Notes under the pieces: generated by a model
Seen by the model: only the letters and a program-made list of their open reading frames with translations
Database searches by the model: none
What the model was told of the DNA's origin: nothing
Shown here: positions 20,061 through 34,300 of the stretch, piece after piece
How the letters are laid out: each line of letters begins with the position of its first letter
Numbering within the stretch: the stretch's first letter is position 1
Assembly: GCF_036588685.1 (NCBI RefSeq)
Contig: NC_086386.1
Span: 74,956,682 to 75,020,681 of the forward strand
DNA from: Mytilus trossulus
Taxonomy: Eukaryota > Mollusca > Bivalvia > Mytilida > Mytilidae
Reading direction: 5' to 3'
Length of the DNA stretch: 64,000 bases
Translations under genes and position numbers: made by a program

Positions 20061-23000
20061 TTGTTAACTGTTTACACAAATTTCTTTGTAACTGACATAT
20101 ATAACAATAGCCAACAAAATTAAGAACTGTTTGAACTTATATTAGAAATATATCTTTTATTATAATTTGGGATATTTTTATGTTATTTTACATAATTGAT
20201 ACAAAAAAGGAATAAAATTAAAGAAATTGATCAAATTGTTTTCTGATTAGTGGTGAAGTATAAGTTATTGCTTCTGCTTGGGACAAGCTCTTTATTAATA
20301 AGAATACACCTGGTCAGAAGAATTAAATTCTAAATAACATTTATTCAAAACTGCAACATCCTGTTTAACTCAATTAACAAGGCCTTTCGAATATACGAAT
20401 ATACTAGATAACTAATACACGAGTTTAAGAAAATATGGCTTTCTTTTTTACCTATAAAACACACATGTATTGAGGTAATTAAACCATATTAAAGTGCTTT
20501 TTGTTTGCCATGTCTTTAATTTGACAAATCTACTTAAATTTATTTGAAATAGTATTTTACTTTTACTTTGGAACACATTTCTTTTTAAAAAAAAAAGGTT
20601 ATCAAAGAATGCTATATGAAAATTTTATTATCATGACTATATTAAATACTTTGTCTAACAAAACAAAACAAAGGTCTCATTTTTAAAATTTATTAAGTTG
20701 CTTTAAATACTTTTTTATATATATACATGTATCAATAAAAAAAATCACTGTAGTATTAACTTAACTCAACTGACACCATAAATCTATACTAGGCATAAGT
20801 TAATCATGTTAATGGTGAAAATAGTCCAGTTACCATTAGATACTTCTGAAACATTCAAAATAAAAATTGAATAATATTAGTAACAATACTCTAGTTCAGG
20901 GAAACAATGCGCATGTGCAAGATCGATCGTGATTTTGCGTTATCGACTAATTAGATACGAGATTTGATAAACTAGGGGCATTATCAGATTATTGATTTAT
21001 CAGATCGGCATCGTTATTACTGTAGTCAGATTAATGCAGACTTTTATTTTCACATGCTATGGCAAACGAAAATGTATACAACATATGACAAACAAAAGGC
21101 AGCAGAGAACAGAAATAACAGATTAAACAATAATATTATGACATTATATGTGATCTAATTTTCAAAGCGGTTGCATTTGAATAAATGCATAGTTTTACTG
21201 TCAGAGATTTATAATAAATTATCTAACTTGTGCCGATTTGGCCAAGAACAGTAGAATAAATATAACATTCTATACGCACAGATCTATACGTTGGACATGA
21301 TAAAACAAAATGATATTCGTCTTCCAACACATTTTTATTGCAACATATACGAAATTCTATTTTCTCTTTGAGTATTCAAATAATGTGCCGCTAAGCAATT
21401 CTGTTAATATAGATACATTACAACGAAAATCTAAGTATCTTTCAAAACCAAATACCACTTTAAATTATATCGTTTATAAATACAAAAGTTGTTATTTTCT
21501 TATAAAGCTGAAGAGTCCACTGACATATTAAAACAGACTATTTTGACCGTTATGTTAATTAATCTTAATTACAAAAGGAACGGTTTGATATATATGTTAC
21601 CTGACTTTGTTACCTTCACGCAAAATGAACAGATTCATGCTGTGATGTTCACCTAGCAGATCGTCTGTATATTCAAGAAGCTACGGGTGCTATTTCATTA
21701 CCATATCTGAGGAACTGATCTTAGGTCATAAAAATAAAAGCCAATCAACACCTAGGCCATATGGTATAATAAAGTTTTACCTTAAACTATTAATCGCACC
21801 AGGCGACAGTTAGCCACAATTGATATACCCTTAATAATCGTAATCATGTTCTGACAGTTAGGTACCATTAAAATATATGTTCAAAATGCTAGCCCTGATT
21901 GCATGAGTGTATTTACATATTTTTTTTGTGCTTAATGCAAATGCATTGGATATTGACAATTTTTGAAAGGAGGGGGATCTGGGTCGTTCAGCATTTTATT
22001 TTGATATATTGTGAAGCATACATGTATACAGAATATCCAGTTAATTTCAATGAGATTTATATATAAAGATCTTGAACAGAACAAAAATCTTTAAATTTTT
22101 TTGTTGTATCTTACGATAGTAAATTTTTACACATATATAGTTTGGCATTTTATTACATACTTTTAATGAACAATTTTGTCGTATACTAATTTTTGTGTCA
22201 GAAAATTCACATTAGTAGGTAGAAAAATGATACTAAATGCGATTATTTTTGTTATACTACAATTACTATAGAAAAAATACCCCCCCCTACAAAAAGAAAA
22301 TAATTATTGCCGTCTTGTCGAATGCAAGGAGGTCTTTAAGATTTATGAGTGAAATAGCTGCCTACTTGGATCTTTTGACATCCATCCTTCTTTTTGCCAA
22401 GTTTTGCGAAAGCAAAATTTTTTTTTACATCAAAATCGTTGTCAACCATAATGAAATTTTAAGAAATTGTGACAGAAGCTTCTTTATGTCCAAAATACAG
22501 TATCCAGGGCAAATTTTTGCAAATATTTATTTTCATTTTTCCGCATTTTACTACTAGATGGACTTCGTTTTTCCTGAACAGTTAATTTTATGTTTTGTCT
22601 GAGGTTAAAGATTTTCGTGCAGTCATCAATAATCGTTTTGTTTAATCGTCCAGTTGCAAGTTAAATGCATATCCATGCAGGTCAAGATCACGATAATGAT
22701 ATATGAATGTTGTAACTATTGTGTTCTACATTGCGCTGGACTCTTAACTCGTTTGTTCAAAATGCAACAGTCAGAGTAAAGACATAGAATATATCTTATA
22801 AGTGGGTGCGGCTTTTTTGCTAAGATTTTAATTCCATATGACGATCTGTAGCTGTTTGATTTTATGGGAATTTATTTTATTATGGTTTGAACAAGGACTG
22901 TATATATACTGTACCAAGGTTTAACGTTCAGATTATTTATATAATATTGAAAACATAACATTTATAAAGCCATGATTTTTTATTTTTTATTGAATACATC

Positions 23001-23480
23001 GCATAATATCATTCATTACGACTATGTGTTATGACCAGCAACTACTTTTCAAAAAGCTCCGACTCACATGACACTCATATGGTTTAGGTTGTTTATCTGT
23101 ATTCTCCAGAAAAAAAGCTAAAGAGAAAAAATTATGTAGTGTCACCATTGTATGATATACTGTTTTGGCAATTAATGCCATTACGCTAGCATGTTTCTGG
23201 AAATTATTCTCAATCGAAAAAAAAATATATTTCTGCACATAAACTTCTTCAAAGTTCTTAACAGCTTCCAGGGACTTGGAGAATATCGTTCCTTCTTTAT
23301 CAACATTTCGTTTTGGTTATTTGAAAGCAGTAATTTTAAATTTTTTTTCCAATTTTCTCACGTAATTTTTTAACAATATGTTCCGAAATTTTTCAAAATA
23401 TTATTTATTTTACTTTATTACACATAATCAAACAAAAAACAGATGACACTCAACGACTTCACAGGTAAACGGGAAAGCAG
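20060..23480. other. Long AT-rich stretch, no genes recognised
   Basis: ORFs of 60-106 residues occur but are AT-driven, without domains, splice structure or conservation elsewhere in the window. Only homopolymers and short palindromes are seen. Confidence 0.6.
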
Positions 23481-23485
23481 AAGGC

Positions 23486-25552
23486 GTCCTTATAGAGGTT
23501 TCCAGATTTGCTACCGTACCAACCGTAGTACGAAGTGGGAGCCGTCATTTAACTTTTGAAAATTATTGATGCATACGCTTTATATCAACACATGTTTTAG
23601 GAATCATATGCAGAACAGTTTTGAGAATTTTTAGCTGTAATTTGGGACTAATTTCATGTGGTTTCTTCTTGTATTCGTAGGAAACAATAGTGTGTGCACT
23701 CGATTATGCTTTCAACCAACCGTTGCAAGTAACCGTTGGTACGAAAGGTTTATAATTAAGAGTTATTTCCCCGTGAAACTAAATAGATACAAAGAAGCTA
23801 AATTACAAAACAAATTAAAAACTTTATAAATTTGGCTTGTAATAACTTAATGTATCATTGTAAAATGTTAAAGTTTTGTATTTATTTTGCTAAAATAAAG
23901 ATTAAAAAAAAATCAGACGTCAGGAAAAAAATACAAGGTTGTTTACATCTTCAATTTGAACAATTATGCATAGAGATATGGCTGATATCGTATTTACTTG
24001 ACATCTTTCCTTTTCGGACAATAATCTTCACCGTCGGGCTTAAAGTTTTTCTTCATAAAAAAACCCTCATAAAATCAAGATGCTCTATAAATTTCAGAAA
24101 CATGCCCTTTTTATTAACACAACTGCTCATATATCTTTTTCGCAGTAAGCCGAGAGAGAAAACTCAGAAAAACTGGAGTTAACTATTTTAAGTAGTATCG
24201 TATTCATGATACTAGTACATATAACCCTGAACAAACTACATTGAAACATTTACAAACCGATGAAAATGATCCTTAATTTTGAGTCCATAAATCAGTTGTA
24301 AATGGTGCAAAAGACATTATATAGCAACATAGTATTTTCCGTGCAACATTACGAAGAGTTAGAAAGACATATTCATATTGCATTAGACTAAGTGTAAATA
24401 TAGCGTCAAATTATTGCCGTTATCAGTGAACAAAATACGCTGTGTTGTATGAAGTTTTTTTGGCAAATGAATGCTGTACGACAAATGGATTAATGGATGG
24501 ATGTTGGTTTAACATTACCCCTCGTAGATTATATTATACTACTCCCAGACACGTGCAATACACAATTTTACTCGCGACAATATTTACAAATATTAATGTA
24601 ATAACAATATCTAGTGAAATACTAATAATAAGCGAACACGATGAGGTGACATCGTGACGATAAATTAATATCTCGACTCAAAAAATGGTTTTCGTTAGTG
24701 TCAGAAAATTTATATTTATTCTTTAAGTAATTAATGATCATTAATGTAATCAACAATTTTTCTTAAAAGTTCAGTGACAAAATATAAGGAAAAAGATAGA
24801 TCGATGGTTTTACAATGTGTGTTGCGTTTTATGAAAAAATGTTGCTCCAATGATCGAAAAGATAGCTTAATTAATAAACAAATATTTTAATGAGAAATCA
24901 ACACAATTTTGAACTCAATTTTGCCATTAAAGTATGTGTACTAGTTTAGTGACGCATCCACAACTTTTCATAAAGGGGGGGGGTCCAACCATGCTTCAGT
25001 GATTCCCTATATTATAGTCAACCAAATGTTTGCCACGAAAAGGGGGGGCTGGCCCCAAGCCCCCTCCCCCTGGATCCGTCTATGTAGTCATTAACGATAC
25101 CACTAAGGTGCAAGTAAGATATTATTAATAAGTAATTTCTAATTATTCCAATTTATATTTGAGTATTAGAAAACATTCTTTATTCTTATCCTTTTCTTAA
25201 TATATACAGAAAACAAAAACATAGCAATACAGAAACGCAAATCTATTTTTAGAATATAAAGGTCGAGGCAACTCAGTTCCAGTAAGGACTGTTTGATTCA
25301 TTCTCTTGTGCACAAAATAAATTTTATCGTATAAAATCACGTGCAAGGTTTTCTAGAAGCAGAGAAATCGTAATAAAATAAAAAAAATAAGGTTTTTATC
25401 ACTGATAAGCAATTTCGTTTCTTTATTTTCATCATGATACATACAATAATCTCATGCATTCAATGAAACCTCCCAAACAACACCAACGGTTGTGTTACGT
25501 ACCAACCGTACCTGATACGTAGCAAATCTGGAAACCTCCTATAAACGCCTAT
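23486..25552. mobile_element. Candidate 2-kb TIR element (or two inverted repeat ends)
   Basis: The left end around 23486-23535 (AGGTTTCCAGATTTGCTACC, GTACCAACCGTA) is matched in inverted orientation at 25500-25552 (GTACCAACCGTACC, GTAGCAAATCTGGAAACCTC, AACGCC). The palindromic word ACGGTTGGTACG / CGTACCAACCGT recurs near 23515, 23740 and 25498, as subterminal motifs do. No transposase ORF is seen between, so at best it is a non-autonomous copy. Confidence 0.5.
24953..25086. mobile_element. Short G/C-run MITE (GTGACGCATCC ... GGATCCGTC ends)
   Basis: Starts GTGACGCATCCAC, has AAAGGGGGGGGGTCC, AAAAGGGGGGGCTGGC and AAGCCCCCTCCCCCTGGATC, and ends with GGATCCGTCTATG, an imperfect inverted match of the start. 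It is nested in the candidate element 23486-25552. Related ends at 3968 and about 9440. Confidence 0.6.
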
Positions 25553-25889
25553 CTAATAAAAACACCGAATATTGATGTGTACCATATATATGAATTTGCC
25601 CCCAGTTCATCCAAATCTCACATATTCTCGCATGAATTTTAATTAAACGCTTGACCCACTCAGAATTCTAGGTCGCGAACAAGCTTTCCCTGAACTAGTC
25701 TATTCATTTTTGAGATTATTTGATCAGCTTATTTTATTCATATTTAAAAGTTGATAAATATAAATATGTAAGTGTTGATGAATATTGTGTTGAAGCTATA
25801 TTATGATTGATTATTGTGAAAATTTAATTTCAATACTATATTAAAACATTTCCTAAATTGATCAAGTTTAGTTGATAGATACAAAGAAT

Positions 25890-26105
25890 ATATCTAGGTT
25901 GGTTTAGACTTGGTCGAGTACGGTTCAGACTAGGTCGAGTATGGTTCAGACTAGGTCGAGCATGGTTCAGACTCGTATGTAATGGATTTGTACTGGTCGA
26001 GTACAAGTTCATACTATTAAGCATGGTTCATACTACAGTCGAGTTTAATCAAGTAAATTTCAGACCAATTCAGACTGGTCGAGTAAAAATCAGTACAGAT
26101 TAACA
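25890..26105. repeat. TCGAG/TCAGAC array 4 with three exact-period 21-bp units
   Basis: Units 25912-25932, 25933-25953 and 25954-25974 each read GGTCGAG, TA/CA, GGTTCAGACT with one or two changes. Flanking sequence is degenerate but keeps TCGAG and TTCAGAC words. This is the clearest view of the unit behind arrays 1-3. Confidence 0.85.
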
Positions 26106-26924
26106 AAACTTTGCAATTAGGATAGCAAATAACACTGAACCAACATAAGTTCGCCCCAACTCCGACCGAGTACCATGTTAAGAAGAAGAAAAGAAACAAA
26201 TGTCCAATAATGATATGTCACTTTTAACTCTTTTTAGGGTCCCATAATAACAATAATAAAAAAAATCAGTGCCATGATAATTGGAATAAACCAGAGGATA
26301 AAATGTCTCCTGTTATTTGTAATATGTGACTTAATAAAAAAAGAAATCACAGTTAAGAAAACATATTGTGGTGCGATTTTGTTTTCTTTGTCTTTTTTTG
26401 TTGTTGTATATATACACATATCGTCAAAACTTCGGTCAATTAGAAAGTATATGCAGTTTCAAGTTACTGATCTTTATTGTTGTCGTGAATTATTGTAGTA
26501 TACTTTTAACTCATAAAATTAACAAATTCATACATCAAAGATCAAACATTAAAAACACTGAAGTATATAACATTGTATAAATAGATCGATTTGTGTGTGT
26601 TTTTGACACTATGCTGTTATTGATAAACAGTAACCTGTTTCATTATCCCTTTAACAGGTAAATATATGGCAAACAACTGTATTACCTGTTTCATACACCT
26701 TTGATTATTGTTCCGAGTCATGTAGTGCAAATCAATTCAATGTTTGATTAAAGTCTCATCTTTCAACAAGTTCAATCGATATTTATAAATTGTCAAACAA
26801 TACTGATAAAATGCGAGCTATTCTATATAGAATTAAGAGAGACTTCTAAATTGCATCGACTAATAGAAGTTCCCATTGAAACTTTGTTATTATAAGTGTC
26901 GTAACATCTTTTCCTGTTTGAACT

Positions 26925-27545
26925 AATAGTCCTTACAACACAATAATTTTGGCCCCTTAATAAGGCTCAACTAAAATATGCATTTTGCCGTGCAGACTGA
27001 CTGGAACCAGCATTTAATCGAATTTGTAATTCAGTACAATACAATAATCTCATATATACATATGCATACATCATATATAACACAGGGATAGTATATATCC
27101 TAAGTAATTTGACACACAACTTTGTGAACCCAATAAACTTTACTTCCAGCAACAATAGTAATAAATATCTATTAACTTCCAATAACATTCCAAATGATAA
27201 ATATCATATTATGAATACCCGTCATAAACAAACACTTGCCATCCATGTCAAACCAACTTATAAAGTTTGGAAACCTGCGCACGGTGCAATGCAAAAACCG
27301 TTTCTGGGAAATGATGCCGTACTCCACCATGATGACGATTATTTAAAAAAAATACGTCTACGTATGTCTACGGCTAGAATGACCACCTAGAAAAAAAAAT
27401 TTCACGAACCCACGAAAAATGAATTTACATAACAAAATATTAGGTCACCTGACCTATCGAATCATACATCATTGATCCATACAAAATATCACAGCAACTT
27501 TAAGACAGTATTTTCCCGCTATACTGCGAAACGCTGAAAAATATA
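26925..27545. other. Segment present only in duplicate A; 93-residue ORF
   Basis: Duplicate B joins directly across this point (CCTGTTTGAACAAATATTAT near 44690). The segment holds an ORF at 27109-27390 encoding 93 residues with no recognised domain (Asn- and Lys-rich, starting MTHNFVNPINF). It is either an insertion in A or a deletion in B; no terminal repeats were made out. Confidence 0.6.
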
Positions 27546-28215
27546 TTTCTTTATCCTTTATACCGTTTGGAATATGTTCTGTTATATATATTTCAGTCGA
27601 AAAATTATTCCTGAATATTTTTTTCCATTTGGAACTTAAATTAACAAGGAACTACTGTTTCGAGATAATACTACATTAAAAAATGTGCTATGAAGTTCTG
27701 TTGAAAATATATAAGATTTCTACGCCTTAATATCTGAAGCGAAAATATTGATAACCAAATAAATATAAATATACAAATTATAGCAAGACCAGTTTGTTTA
27801 CAACCCAGGCACTAACAACAATTCTGCTTTGCATACCTTCAGTGTATAATTTGTATTTGGAACGATATCACAAAGTTTTTCAGAATTGAATTAAATGCGA
27901 AATGGAATGTAAAATAATCGATAGCAATCAACTGCCCAAAGAAAGTCCAATAAAAAGTAACGGCTTATAACTATTGTAGGAAGTATCTACAAGTATAGCT
28001 TTTTACATCTACTTATTGTTGTATTAACGTATTCACCAATATTAATTTCATTGAATCATATGTAAATATATTAAGGTAAACATACATTTTCACTTTGAAA
28101 ATAAAAAAGATACATAATACAGATATAAAAAAATGATAGACGCAGAAAATATATTTTTCAATCCAATAAAAGGTAGAACTTGTTAAAGCTCTATTTTTAC
28201 CTTGAACCGACTATT

Positions 28216-28221
28216 TATAAA
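28216..28221 (+). promoter_or_regulatory. TATA box of B-box gene A
   Basis: TATAAA 104 bp before the ATG. The equivalent position in copy B (45410-45415) reads TATACA, a weaker box, so the two copies may be expressed at different levels. Confidence 0.45.
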
Positions 28222-28319
28222 GGTATGATTCGGAAATTTGTATCCATATCCGTATATTAATACAGGGATTTAAATTTACAGTGTCATACATAACTACAGA
28301 TAAACAAAACATACACAAA

Positions 28320-31300
28320 ATGGCGCAGGCAGCTTTTAAAACTTGTGAAATTTGTGTTTCAAGTCCTGGACATAACTACTGTCAAGAATGTGATCAGTTG
28401 TTTTGTGATGGATGTAAAATATCTCATTTACGGACAAAGATGACAAAAAATCACACATTTCAAAGTGGTTCTAATATCAACCCGGAAGTCAAACAATACT
28501 GTAACGAACATGATGAAAACTTTATATACTACTGCAGGGAATGCGATGCACCAATATGTAAAATATGTGTTATTGAAGATCATAAAAAACATGATTTATG
28601 TGAAATCAACACATCATCTGCAATAAACAAAGCTGAGATCGAAAGCGATATTAACATTAAGCTGAACATATTAAAAACAAATATAATGGGTATCGAGCAA
28701 GGAACACATGCATATCTCGGAGATATCGATGGAGTCATGCATGCCATAAGAAAAGAAGGTTTACGGTTAAAAGAGCTTATTGACACAGAAGTTGAATATC
28801 TGATTAGATCAGTGAAAGAACAACAATCAACACAACTTCAAATCTTACAGTCTATGGGTGATGCATTTAAAACTGATTTGAATAAAGTAGAGGAACAGTA
28901 CAAGATTTTTCAAAACGCACAACAGATAACAGAAACGTCAGCATTGCTTTTAAAAGTGAAGGAAATAAAGTCACAACTCGCTGCAGTAGAAGTGCAACAG
29001 CTTACTGGCATGCCAACGGTAAAATATGTAAAAAGTAGAGCACAAAGAAGTGAAATAAAGAAAATGATTGGAGACCTAACATTCAGGTGAGTTGTTCTTA
29101 ATTATTGGGTCACAAAGTTCAATTGGCATCAATTTTGGGATGCCACGTAATTTAATTGATATGTCATTGAATATTGTAAAATCCTATTTTATTCATATGA
29201 TTTCATAATGTGGGAGTGGCGAATAAATTGACTCCTTTAGTTGCAGATTGAAAATAGAAATTATTTAACATTTGGCACAGGCATTTGTCTTAGAAAACAA
29301 ATCCTATGTACCCTAATATAACACAAGGTACATATTTAATCATTTTTAAAAATGTCATCATGTCGCGACATTTCGTTAGATGCCGATTTCTTAGTTCCCG
29401 ACCCCACAAAAATTTAACGTGTCGTAAATCTGAATTAATTTTACTACACAATGATGTATAACACGCCTACTTTTGTTGTCGAAATCATCCGTAGCAATCC
29501 TACCCAAGTATGGTAATCGCAATTATTTCGTCTACCGACGCCAATTTGGAATTAAATGTTTCGCAGTCAAGGGTATCTTCCCGTTCTCAAGGTCGAAATG
29601 TTTCTCAGAGTGTTCTGATTTTATTTCATTTCATACGTTTAGTCAAGAAAGAGTCTGAATGATATCAATAGAATCGGAAAATCTGAGTTCTAAAAATAGA
29701 AATTCCTGACACATTAGACCATTAGACAGGCCTAAAATAACACTTATTAGGGTTTGTTTCACATAATCTTTTTACGAATTTACAATAAAGGTAATAAAGG
29801 TATTAAGAGAAAAGCTGACAGTTTTTTGTACCTAATTTTTATTATAAATCAATCACTGCGGAAAGGAAAGATGTAGTATGATTTTCATAGAGACAACTAT
29901 TAACAAAGGACCAAATGACACAGAAATCAACAAAAGTAGGTTACCGTACGGCATTCAACAATAAGCAAAACCAACACCGCATATTCAGCAATAAAACGTC
30001 CTGAAATGTAAAACAGTTCAAACTAGAAAATTAAAGGCCTTATTTATGTACAAACAAATGAACGTAAATATGTAAATGAAGACACCAGTAGTATACCACT
30101 GTGCGAAATTCATCAATCGATTGGCAGAAAACATATCCGTTTTTTTTTTCAATCTCAAACTGAGGGAAACTCATCAACTGTGAGAGAAAAACATCAAACA
30201 ACAGAAAAAAACTGAAGTGCAACAAAAAAAAACGACTATGCATCACGCACAGTAACAAACTGTAAGATAACAACTGCCATTTGCCTGATTTGTTACAGGA
30301 CATATTAAATTTGAAGACAAATGGTAGATTGAACCTAGATTTGTGGCTACCAAAATCTCGAACTTGCATGGCAATGTTAAACATAACAATAACATAACAA
30401 CATGACAGGACTAAAGTTCAAATAAAAAGAAGTGAAAAACACAGATAAACTATACAAAATAACATTTCGACATGCTAATAGTTAACAAAGATACATCGCT
30501 TTTCATCTACATAAGGCATATCAGTGACGCTCAGGTTAAAATAGTAAAGATAGCCATACAAAGATGCAGAGCATTGATGACCCAAAATTTCCAAAAATTG
30601 TGCCAAACAAAGCGAATGTTATCTGCCTTGGATAAGAAAATCCTTTGTATTCAGCATAATTCATACTTTTGCAAATAGTTAATTTATGAAAATGACCACA
30701 TAATTGACACAACAACAAACAACAATCACTGAATAACAGGATCCTGACTTGGAACAGGCAAATACATGTAAAATTTGGCATGCTAAAACATGCTAACGGG
30801 ATCCCAAATGAAAGTTTGGAAAATATCTTGCTTTTATATTTAATTGAACGCCGCTAATTATGTATGATTCATAAACATTTGAATATTGATGCAAACATTA
30901 TATTTAACGAACGCATATCGTTAAGGTATAATTTCTATTATTTTTTTAGTGAAACGGGAAAAAGAGAAGAACCCCTAAAACAACGTGCAAGTCATAGGTA
31001 TTCATTCGTATTAACCAGTGAACGACTAACATATGAACAAGTATATGTCACGCTCTGCTTTTGTAAATACACAAACAGATAACGATACATCATAGGCCTG
31101 TTCTCTGAATGTGGAAAGCTTTTTAAAAAAAAATTTTTGTACAATTAGAGTCGTTAGCAAATATAGGATTTATTCGAAGTCGGGAAGGATCTTCTAATTC
31201 ATCATTTTGATTAAGATAACATGTATTTTCCGATTGATCTTGAATGACAGAAGTGGAATAAAATTCCCGGACCCTAGCTTGAATTGTGTCACATGTATTT

Positions 31301-34300
31301 TCAATATCAGATTTGTCATTTTCAATATCGGCCTCGCTGTTATCAGAGACATTCGGTTCATTATTGCTTGGAAATTTACTACAACACTAAAAAGGAATGG
31401 GAAACCATGTGATGTTACTGTTATACCACTGTCCCAGGTTCGGGGGAGGGTTTGATCCCGCTAACATGTTTAACCCCGCCAGATTATTTATGTATGTGCC
31501 GTTCCCAAATCAGGAGCCTGTAATTCAGTGGTTGTCGTTTGTTAATGTGTTACATATTTGTTGTTCGTTCATTTTTTTTTACATAAATAAGGCCGTTAGC
31601 TTTCTCGTTTGAATTGTTTTACATTGTCTTATCAGGGCTTTTTATAGCTGACTATGCGGTGTGGGCTTTGCTCGTTGTTGAAGGCCGTACGGTGACCTAT
31701 AGTTGTTAATGTTTGTGTCATTTTGGTCTTTTGTGGATAGTTGTCTGATTGGCCATCATATCACATCTTCTTTTTTATATGATGTTAAGGTATGTTTGAG
31801 AAATAGTGATAAGTTGTATTGGAATTTTACTAATCGGTTGATATGCTATCTTTATAGAGACACTTCACCAGGTAGACAATTCAGGTACAGATGCAACACT
31901 TGGAGGTAAGTGTGATGTTTTTGTTTTTGTTTTTATTTTCATTTGATATATACAATAGCAGCTTTGGATACAGTAAGATAGTAAAAAGGTGGAGCGAAAG
32001 ATACCTGGTGAACGATCAAACTCATAAAATGAAAATAAACTGACAACGCATGACTGATAAAGGAAAACACAAACAATAGTACACAAAACACAACATAGAA
32101 AACTAAAGACCTAGTAACACGAACCCCACCAAAAATCCGGGGGTGATCTCATGTGCTCCGGGAAAGTAAGCAGACCCTGTAAAACATGGTGAACCCATCG
32201 TGTTTCTCATGTTACAAACCCTGTAACAAGTCTAAATTCGTAGGTACCAAGGATACGTCTTAATGACCAAATTCAAACGTGGAATTTTTATACCTTTTTT
32301 TACACTAAAAGCAAATCAACTATTGATCACAATGCCATATTTATTCATTCCTGAAATATTTTGGTTGCCATCAATTTTTTTTAATTTTTTTTTATATAAC
32401 ATGTATTAGTCAAATTCTTATTTTTCTCGTTTAAATTATTTTGTCGTGTGGGGGTCTTTAAAAGCTTGCTATACGATATTATTTTTTTTACTATTGTTGA
32501 AGGCTGTGCTGCGATATATAGTTGAAATCGAATGTTGAATGTTTCATGTTGAAATCGAATGTTAAAAGTTGAAATCGAATGTTAAATGTTGCATGTTGAA
32601 AAGAATATTGAATGTTGAATAATGAAAAAAGGAATGCTGAATAATGAAAAAAGGAATGCTGAATGTTGAAAACGAATGTTGAATGTTAAAATCGAATATG
32701 GAATAAAATTTAAAAAAGTATGAAAACAATAATGCAAACTGTTTAAAACGAATGTTGAATGTAAAAAATCGAATGTAATAAAAAAGATTGATTTTTTTTT
32801 AAGTTGAACATGTTGAATATTGAAATCAAACGTTCAATGTTGAAACCGAAATTTGAATTTGAATGTTGAAATCGAATGTTGTATATTGGAATCGAATGTT
32901 GAATTATGAAATTTTAATGTTGAATTACGAAATATTAATGTTGAAAACGATGATATAAAAAAAAAAGGAATAAACAAATTTCGAAAGAAAATGAATTTTG
33001 AAAAAAAATGTTTAACCAAAAAAAATATAGAATGTTGAATGTTGAATCAACTTGACATCCGTTAGGAAAGGTGTATTTTTTGTTTTAATTAAATCCTTTT
33101 CACACATTTTTTTGGGAATAGTAAATTAACTATTAACTTTAACTTGTTTGAATTTCAGGACAGAACTTGTTACTAGGTGAGTATTCGTGTTTGTATGAAT
33201 TAACAAAATATTCAGTGAATAAGATTGCCTTATTGTAGAAAGTACTGATATATGATATATTCAAATGGAAATGAAAGAAATAATTTTAGCATTGTCATCT
33301 TGGATTAGCTATTTAATAGTTTATATTAACATGAGCCGAATAATTATCAAAAAGATGTAAAAAAAAAACCAAATTATACAAGCGCAACTATTTTATTTAT
33401 TTTCTTCAGATATGTTCGCTAACAAAATACAACCAGCTTGTTTTAAATATATACTAATATTGAATTACTTAAGTAATGAAAAACACGATTCACATATGGC
33501 CGTTGTTGATTGATACAAACACAGCGTTTTGTTTTGAAAGTTATTTCGATACTACACGAAAACTGCCTTGGAAACTGATTCTGCACGTTGAACGAAATAG
33601 TGTTTGCAATCTTAATAAACACCTACACTACAATGGGCTAACAACGTTATAACTATTTAGTTTATACAGTCTGAGTTACCAAAACGATATAAAAGATAAA
33701 ATGAAAAAGACTGCGTTATTCTATACATTGGTATTGACTTTTTTTCACAAATATGTTTATCTTATCTAAATTTGAAAAAAAGTTTGCATTTCATAAACAA
33801 CAAGTGAAAGAATCAAATGTATTGATATGACCGAGTAATTTTCTAAGAGGAGTAAAATTCATGTTCTTTTTGTAAGAGCAATTTCTTTAATTCATGATTG
33901 CTTAATGTTGACGCGTACTGAAATAAATACATGAAGTTCAAATATTCTGTGTTCTTCTTTTTAAACATATTTTATAGTTAAGTATGCTGTTTGGCATCTT
34001 ATTTGACATTTTTGTTGTATTTGTTCTTTCAGTATACCCCCTTTGTAAGTATTTGTGTCATATTATTATCAAATTTTAGAAAAATAAGGTATGCATAAGT
34101 GTCAGTACAAATAAAACATTATTTTTTGTATTAGTTAAACATTTTGGAATTATTAAATGCTCTGCGTATTAGGATTTGGTCTTTCAACCGTTTATATAAC
34201 AATCTCTGTGATCTCATAGTGATTTCCTCGACTCGATTGTTATTGATTGATTTTGATTTTTGGTGTTTTAACGCAACTTTTAAGCACCGCATTTAGGCCA

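Noticed and set aside
28281..28319. Longer N-terminus for B-box gene A (13 extra residues)
   Set aside because: It would begin at GTG and differs in length from copy B; the ATG at 28320 has good context and is shared.
29340..29660. SPRY or NHL exon completing the B-box gene
   Set aside because: No frame gives recognisable motifs of either domain here or in the matching part of B; the tail is made of microexons instead.
32515..33050. CRISPR-like regularly spaced repeats
   Set aside because: Units are contiguous, degenerate and without unique spacers, in a eukaryotic intron; it is a minisatellite.
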